A DNA stretch of 6,154 bases from JBBDWZ01 sp050732575 (GTDB taxonomy: Bacteria > Gemmatimonadota > Gemmatimonadetes > Longimicrobiales > RSA9), in assembly GCA_050732575.1 (NCBI GenBank), contig JBOHRF010000315.1, positions 1-6,154 on the forward strand, in the 5' to 3' direction. Positions 5,245 through 6,154 of this stretch are shown here, piece after piece. Position numbers and translations under genes: made by a program. How positions within the stretch are numbered: the stretch's first letter is position 1; every line of letters begins with the position of its first letter. Below the pieces are notes generated by a model. It saw only the letters and a program-made list of their open reading frames with translations, did not search any database and had not been told where the DNA came from.

Positions 5245-6154
5245 CCTCCGTTAGTCCGTACCGGTGGTACATAAGGATCCGGTGCGTTAACGGGTACATG
5301 AGGAAACTTTTCGGTGGTGGCCAGGAATTCAGCCACGATCTTGCCGATCATGCTTTGCGCCCAGGGATTCGCGTCTTTGATGTCCGATTCCTCCTTGGGA
5401 TCGGAGCGCAGGTTGAACAAACGCATGAGCGGTGGTGCGGAGGGTGCACCGGGCTCGGGCTGAAAAGCGTAATAGAATTTCCAGTCCTTCCACTTCACAG
5501 CGCGCAGCTGCGTGTTGGTGTAGAAGATGACGTTATCGCGATTCGAATTCTTCTGCTTTCCTTCCAGGAATGGCAGTTGGTTCACGCCATCGATAGCCCG
5601 GTCCTTGGGTACGATGTCAGCGCCAACCGCGGCTGCAATGGTAGGCAAGAAGTCGATCTGATGGACGATCTCGTTGGATACCTGACCGGCCGGGATGCGG
5701 CCAGTCCAGCGGATGATGCACGGCGTGCGCACGCCACCTTCCATCACCGTGTTGTAGAAGCCATTCCAGGGCCCCGCTGAACCGCGCCATGGTCGGCGCG
5801 CTTCGGCACCATTATCCGTGCACCAGAAGACGATGGTATTCCGTTCGATCCCTAATCGATTGATGGCATCGAGTACCAGGCCCACGTTGAAATCCACGTC
5901 GGCCATGGCATCGCCGATGTCACCTGCACCGGTTTTGCCGACAAAGTCCGGGTGCGGCAAAGTGGGGAAATGGATCTGTGTGATCGGATAGTAGAAAAAG
6001 AACGGCCGGTTCGCGCGCACGTTGCGCTCCATGAAGGCGATGCCGCGCTGCGCGGCCTCACGGTCCACCAGCGGCCGGCTTTCCAGGTCGAACACCTTCA
6101 CTTTGCGCGAAGTCTCACCTGCTTTGCCTTCCCAGATGTAGGGCGCTTCCATGG
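5235..6154 (-). CDS. type-I sulfatase (arylsulfatase-like), C-terminal part; N-terminus outside the window
   Basis: About 305 C-terminal residues of a sulfatase of the alkaline-phosphatase superfamily, which hydrolyses sulfate esters using a formylglycine residue. Numbered from the first visible Met (6152): PFFFYYPITQIHFPTLP (50-66, with the conserved His61), DVDFNVGLVLDAI (86-98), TIVFWCTDNGAE (106-117, with the metal-site Asp113-Asn114), GPWNGFYNTVMEGGVRTP (127-144), the IRWTGRIPAGQVSNEIVH stretch (147-164), and the C-terminal domain signature LFNLRSDPKEESDI (245-258). Family members have about 500 residues, so roughly 200 are missing, including the CxPSR site that FGE would modify. The Met at 6152 is an internal codon, not the start. 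The lysine often found just before the EGG motif is absent (GFYNTVMEGG), as I recall for one arylsulfatase subgroup. The gene converges on the FGE operon with 26 bases between stop codons, fitting an enzyme-and-activator pair. Substrate unknown. Confidence 0.92.
   Translation of the reverse strand, partial: MEAPYIWEGKAGETSRKVKVFDLESRPLVDREAAQRGIAFMERNVRANRPFFFYYPITQIHFPTLPHPDFVGKTGAGDIGDAMADVDFNVGLVLDAINRLGIERNTIVFWCTDNGAEARRPWRGSAGPWNGFYNTVMEGGVRTPCIIRWTGRIPAGQVSNEIVHQIDFLPTIAAAVGADIVPKDRAIDGVNQLPFLEGKQKNSNRDNVIFYTNTQLRAVKWKDWKFYYAFQPEPGAPSAPPLMRLFNLRSDPKEESDIKDANPWAQSMIGKIVAEFLATTEKFPHVPVNAPDPYVPPVRTNGGTN

Noticed and set aside
5223..5780. A 185-codon plus-strand frame antisense to the sulfatase
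   Set aside because: The minus-strand frame is unmistakably sulfatase here; the plus frame also begins inside the hairpin loop with no start signals.
6150..6152. ATG at the right edge as the true start of the sulfatase
   Set aside because: A start here would give a 305-residue protein lacking the catalytic CxPSR region; the family length of about 500 indicates the gene continues past the window.

Overview
The window looks like chromosomal DNA of a GC-rich Gram-negative bacterium. A proteobacterium is the best guess: there is a close E. coli YjgR-type ATPase, several Sec-type signal peptides and a probable lipoprotein, but no rRNA or other taxonomic marker. No tRNA, rRNA, CRISPR array or insertion sequence was seen.

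Left part (1-957). On the minus strand lies the N-terminal half of a YjgR/DUF853 (HerA-like) P-loop ATPase, cut by the left edge just before its expected Walker B motif. Diverging from it across 76 bases is a tiny basic ORF. It matches the start of the DUF6496-type small-protein family, but the resemblance ends abruptly at about base 942, exactly where the next gene ends on the opposite strand. This is a likely recombination or insertion boundary.

Middle part (941-5208). A secreted family-31 glycoside hydrolase (minus) and a two-gene plus-strand operon diverge from a 217-base intergenic region. The operon encodes a formylglycine-generating enzyme (FGE) with both catalytic cysteines and an N-terminal secretion or lipoprotein signal. 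A small secreted protein of unknown function follows 13 bases later.

Right part (5207-6154). A sulfatase gene of the type-I (formylglycine-dependent) fold runs convergently into the operon and is cut by the right edge, so its N-terminal CxPSR-type site is not visible. The two convergent stop codons lie inside the two arms of one hairpin.

Taken together, bases 941-6154 resemble a small catabolic cluster. The sulfatase removes sulfate esters, FGE activates the sulfatase by oxidising its active-site cysteine, and the GH31 enzyme trims alpha-linked sugars, all probably in the cell envelope. The shared task (use of a sulfated glycan or glycoside) is inferred from gene content. All families except the small secreted protein are known. 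The more unusual points are the apparent export of FGE, the divergent GH31 nucleophile motif, the truncated small gene at the boundary and the double-stop hairpin.
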